From: Eshraghiella sp051880035
GTDB taxonomy: Bacteria > Bacillota > Clostridia > Lachnospirales > Lachnospiraceae
Length of the DNA: 64,000 bases
Reading direction: 5' to 3'
Assembly (NCBI GenBank): GCA_051880035.1
Contig: JBJENE010000057.1
Location: 1-64,000 of the forward strand
Every line of letters starts with the position of its first letter. Position 1 is the first letter of the stretch. The notes beneath the pieces are model-generated. The model did not search any database. It saw nothing but the letters and a program-made list of their open reading frames with translations, and had not been told where the DNA came from. This document shows positions 62,206 to 64,000 of the stretch, in pieces. A program made the position numbers and the translations under genes.

Positions 62206-63702
62206 CTACATAATGCTCTCGCCACGGATTAACTTAGATACACCGTTGGCTGCGAGCAAGAGAATAACACTGACAATGGACTTAGCCATAGATACAACCG
62301 TTGATAACGGAATTGTATTGGTTGAACCAAGACCAAGCTGGTATACGTACAGGTCTAATACAGTGATGAGCTTGGAGTTCTCAACATTGTAGAATACCAG
62401 GTACTGGTCAAGTCCGTTAGTCAATACATTGGCAATTGCCATAAGTAACAATACGAAGAATGTAGGCATAAGTCCCGGAACAGTAATATGCATCATCTTC
62501 TGGAAGCGTCCGGCACCATCTACGGTAGCCGCTTCGTAAAGCTGTGTATCTATACCTGAAATTCCGGCAACATAAATAATTGCGCTCCATCCTGTACCTT
62601 TCCACATGCCCCATAAGAGCATCTTAAACCAGGTACCCGACGGGTTACCCAGAACATCCGTATGGAGATTAAATGCGGTATTAATGAAACCGTCTGATGA
62701 GAACATGGCAAACGCAAGTGCGAATACCAATACCCATGATACGAAGTTAGGAATTGTTGTGAATACCTGAACAACTCTCTTGAACCACTTACAGTTGATT
62801 TCATTAAGAAGTATGGCAAATGCCATAGGAACCCAGCTTGTAGCAAGACCGAGACCTGACATTACCAATGTGTTCCTTAACACCATAATAACATCGGATC
62901 TTGTAGCAGCATCTGTGAAAAGTCTTGTAAACCATTTAAAGCCTACGAAATTCTCCGAACTAAGCGCGGTACCCGGCTTATAATCGAAGAAAGCATATCT
63001 CCATCCATATAATGGAAGATATGAGAAAATAAATACCAGAATGATAAAAGGAAGCATAACAAGAAACAGTCTGTACTTCGTCTCCATCTGGCACTTCATA
63101 CCCTTCTCAACCTTAGGCAGGCAAACAAGGCTTACCAGTGACAGAACAAATACAACACCTGCAATTGCTAAGAATACCCAGAATCCGGTAGGAATGGAAG
63201 GGGCAACGATACTCATCTGGGAGATATATTCTCTTCCGTTAGAGAGGTATCTTTCTCCTTCTGTTAAGTCGTATTTGGTAACTGTGTCAATAATCTGATT
63301 ATAAGCGCTGTATGTTCCAATCATAGAGCAGCCCATAACAAGAGAACCTAAAAGTGCAAAAAGGTTACCAGCCTTTTTTAATTTAAGATTACCTAATGAC
63401 ATACATGCACCGACAGCCATAACCACAATACCGACCACGGCAATAATTGAAGAAATCATTAAAAGATAAAATGATTGTTCATTAACAATGTGGTACTTGA
63501 AGCCGGTAGCAACATCCTGCGTAAGACCTGAATATGATACAGCTGATGTAAATAATGACATGTTCTTATTTACGAGTGTACATACCTTGGCAGGATTGAA
63601 AAACGGGAAGAACATCAAAACTACTGATGCAAGAATTCCCAGTCGCGTGAATATGTAAATATTATCGGCGACTAATTCCTTTTTGGATTTCACTTCGTTC
63701 AT
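62206..63702 (-). CDS. Carbohydrate ABC transporter permease (LplB-like) with N-terminal extension
   Basis: The canonical permease starts near residue 208 (KYRLFLVMLPFIILVFIFSYLPLYGW) and ends with six membrane helices and the EAA loop ATVDGAGRFQKMMHITVPGL. Ahead of it lies an extra 205-residue part with about four membrane helices (20-35, 78-100, 112-130, 172-195). The total of 498 residues is well above the usual 300-320. The extension has no recognised domain. It is the first gene of the leftward arm; the start follows GTGGAGGTAGAGG. Confidence 0.88.
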   Translation of the reverse strand: MNEVKSKKELVADNIYIFTRLGILASVVLMFFPFFNPAKVCTLVNKNMSLFTSAVSYSGLTQDVATGFKYHIVNEQSFYLLMISSIIAVVGIVVMAVGACMSLGNLKLKKAGNLFALLGSLVMGCSMIGTYSAYNQIIDTVTKYDLTEGERYLSNGREYISQMSIVAPSIPTGFWVFLAIAGVVFVLSLVSLVCLPKVEKGMKCQMETKYRLFLVMLPFIILVFIFSYLPLYGWRYAFFDYKPGTALSSENFVGFKWFTRLFTDAATRSDVIMVLRNTLVMSGLGLATSWVPMAFAILLNEINCKWFKRVVQVFTTIPNFVSWVLVFALAFAMFSSDGFINTAFNLHTDVLGNPSGTWFKMLLWGMWKGTGWSAIIYVAGISGIDTQLYEAATVDGAGRFQKMMHITVPGLMPTFFVLLLMAIANVLTNGLDQYLVFYNVENSKLITVLDLYVYQLGLGSTNTIPLSTVVSMAKSIVSVILLLAANGVSKLIRGESIM

Positions 63703-63760
63703 CCTCTACCTCCACTTCATACTATAAAGGACAATAGTATATTTTTATTTATTTTATTAT

Positions 63761-63827
63761 AAAATAGCAATGCAAATTAAAATACCATAAATAATTCACA
63801 CAGATTACAGTAATTATTTGCTATTTT
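63761..63827 (-). promoter_or_regulatory. Nested inverted repeats upstream of the permease operon
   Basis: AAAATAGCAA (63761-63770) and TTGCTATTTT (63818-63827) form a perfect 10-bp inverted repeat, with AAATAATT (63789-63796) and AATTATTT (63812-63819) nested inside. The region 63703-64000 holds no gene. It is AT-rich and lies 60-125 bp before the start, so it could bind the regulator or form a leader structure. Confidence 0.4.
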
Positions 63828-63956
63828 ATTTATTCTTTTTATGCAATTTTTATATTTTGAACACGATTTGTTTAAATTATCAATCGCAGTTTTTTTCGTT
63901 TTTATGCTTTTTATACAATATCTTGTGTCAACTTTTCACATATTGTACAAGGTATC

Positions 63957-63971
63957 GTTATGTAACATAAC
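63957..63971 (-). promoter_or_regulatory. 15-bp palindrome upstream of the permease operon
   Basis: GTTATGTAACATAAC is a perfect 7-1-7 palindrome, 255 bp before the permease start. A TTGACA lies about 30 bp nearer the gene (minus strand) without a clear -10. Its TTATGTAA half also appears near the regulator promoter (about 52171). Confidence 0.4.
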
Positions 63972-64000
63972 ATCAAACTTTTCGTAAAGAAAGAGGACTA

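Noticed and set aside
1..64000. CRISPR arrays, tRNA or rRNA genes, prophage and insertion sequences.
   Set aside because: No regularly spaced short repeats, tRNA-like clovers, transposase or integrase genes were found on either strand by eye.

Overview
The window reads as a low-to-mid GC, endospore-lineage Firmicute of the order Clostridiales, most likely a Lachnospiraceae gut or rumen commensal (Roseburia/Coprococcus/Butyrivibrio-like). The evidence is the ywlC-ywlE-rpiB-atp-ywmB gene order shared with Bacillus, spore genes (cwlD, spmB), MecA, a single-chain pyruvate:ferredoxin oxidoreductase, FabK, and a glycan-uptake locus of Gram-positive type (LplB/YtcP permeases, large lipoprotein binding proteins, a YesN-like regulator and a YesL-like membrane protein). 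The species assignment is inference. The sequence is a scaffold: positions 4888-4987 are a 100-N placeholder.

Layout. 1-3.9 kb (+): the end of murC, then dnaD and a DnaI/DnaC helicase loader behind a DnaA-box pair, then a PRPP synthetase and an unusual terminator. 4-10.7 kb (-): an XRE/GyrI-like regulator, a tandem array of palindromic repeats broken by the gap, a class A penicillin-binding protein, an 846-residue membrane-anchored protein of unknown role, and YwmB. 10.8-20 kb (-): a complete F-type ATP synthase operon whose c subunit carries a sodium-binding signature, preceded by rpiB, an arginine/tyrosine phosphatase relative with an altered P-loop, and sua5. 20-25.1 kb (-): CwlD amidase, a GH18/SH3 protein, a 73-residue unknown, and a kinase module in which a Ser/Thr kinase and its neighbour share a ParA-like domain with an atypical nucleotide loop. 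25.3-32.2 kb: mecA, an InlB-repeat membrane protein, MscS, a double-HTH protein of unknown role, and tex. 32.2-37.9 kb (-): a purine-nucleoside ABC transporter with xanthine phosphoribosyltransferase. 37.9-46.5 kb: DegV, FabK, cysteine synthase, SpmB, an AI-2E family permease and pyruvate:ferredoxin oxidoreductase. 46.8-63.7 kb: a glycan utilisation locus.

The glycan locus has a rightward arm (binding lipoprotein, GH42 beta-galactosidase, GH29 alpha-fucosidase, YesN-type regulator) and a leftward arm (two permeases, binding lipoprotein, YesL-like protein, a second binding-protein copy broken by an exact 85-bp deletion, and a secreted, membrane-anchored GH5 enzyme). GH5 plus beta-galactosidase plus fucosidase suggests cell-surface cutting of a fucosylated, galactosylated plant glycan such as xyloglucan, import of oligosaccharides, and cytoplasmic trimming. 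The ABC ATPase is not in the window, as is usual for transporters energised by a shared MsmK-like ATPase.

The most unusual features are the nested palindromic repeats placed at gene 3' ends (4.85-5.23 kb and 53.8 kb, with a different element after prs), the kinase module with paired GVTH-loop domains, the double-HTH protein at 28.2 kb, and a terminator whose loop holds the next promoter's -35 box at 52.1 kb. No tRNA, rRNA, CRISPR array, phage or insertion sequence was seen.
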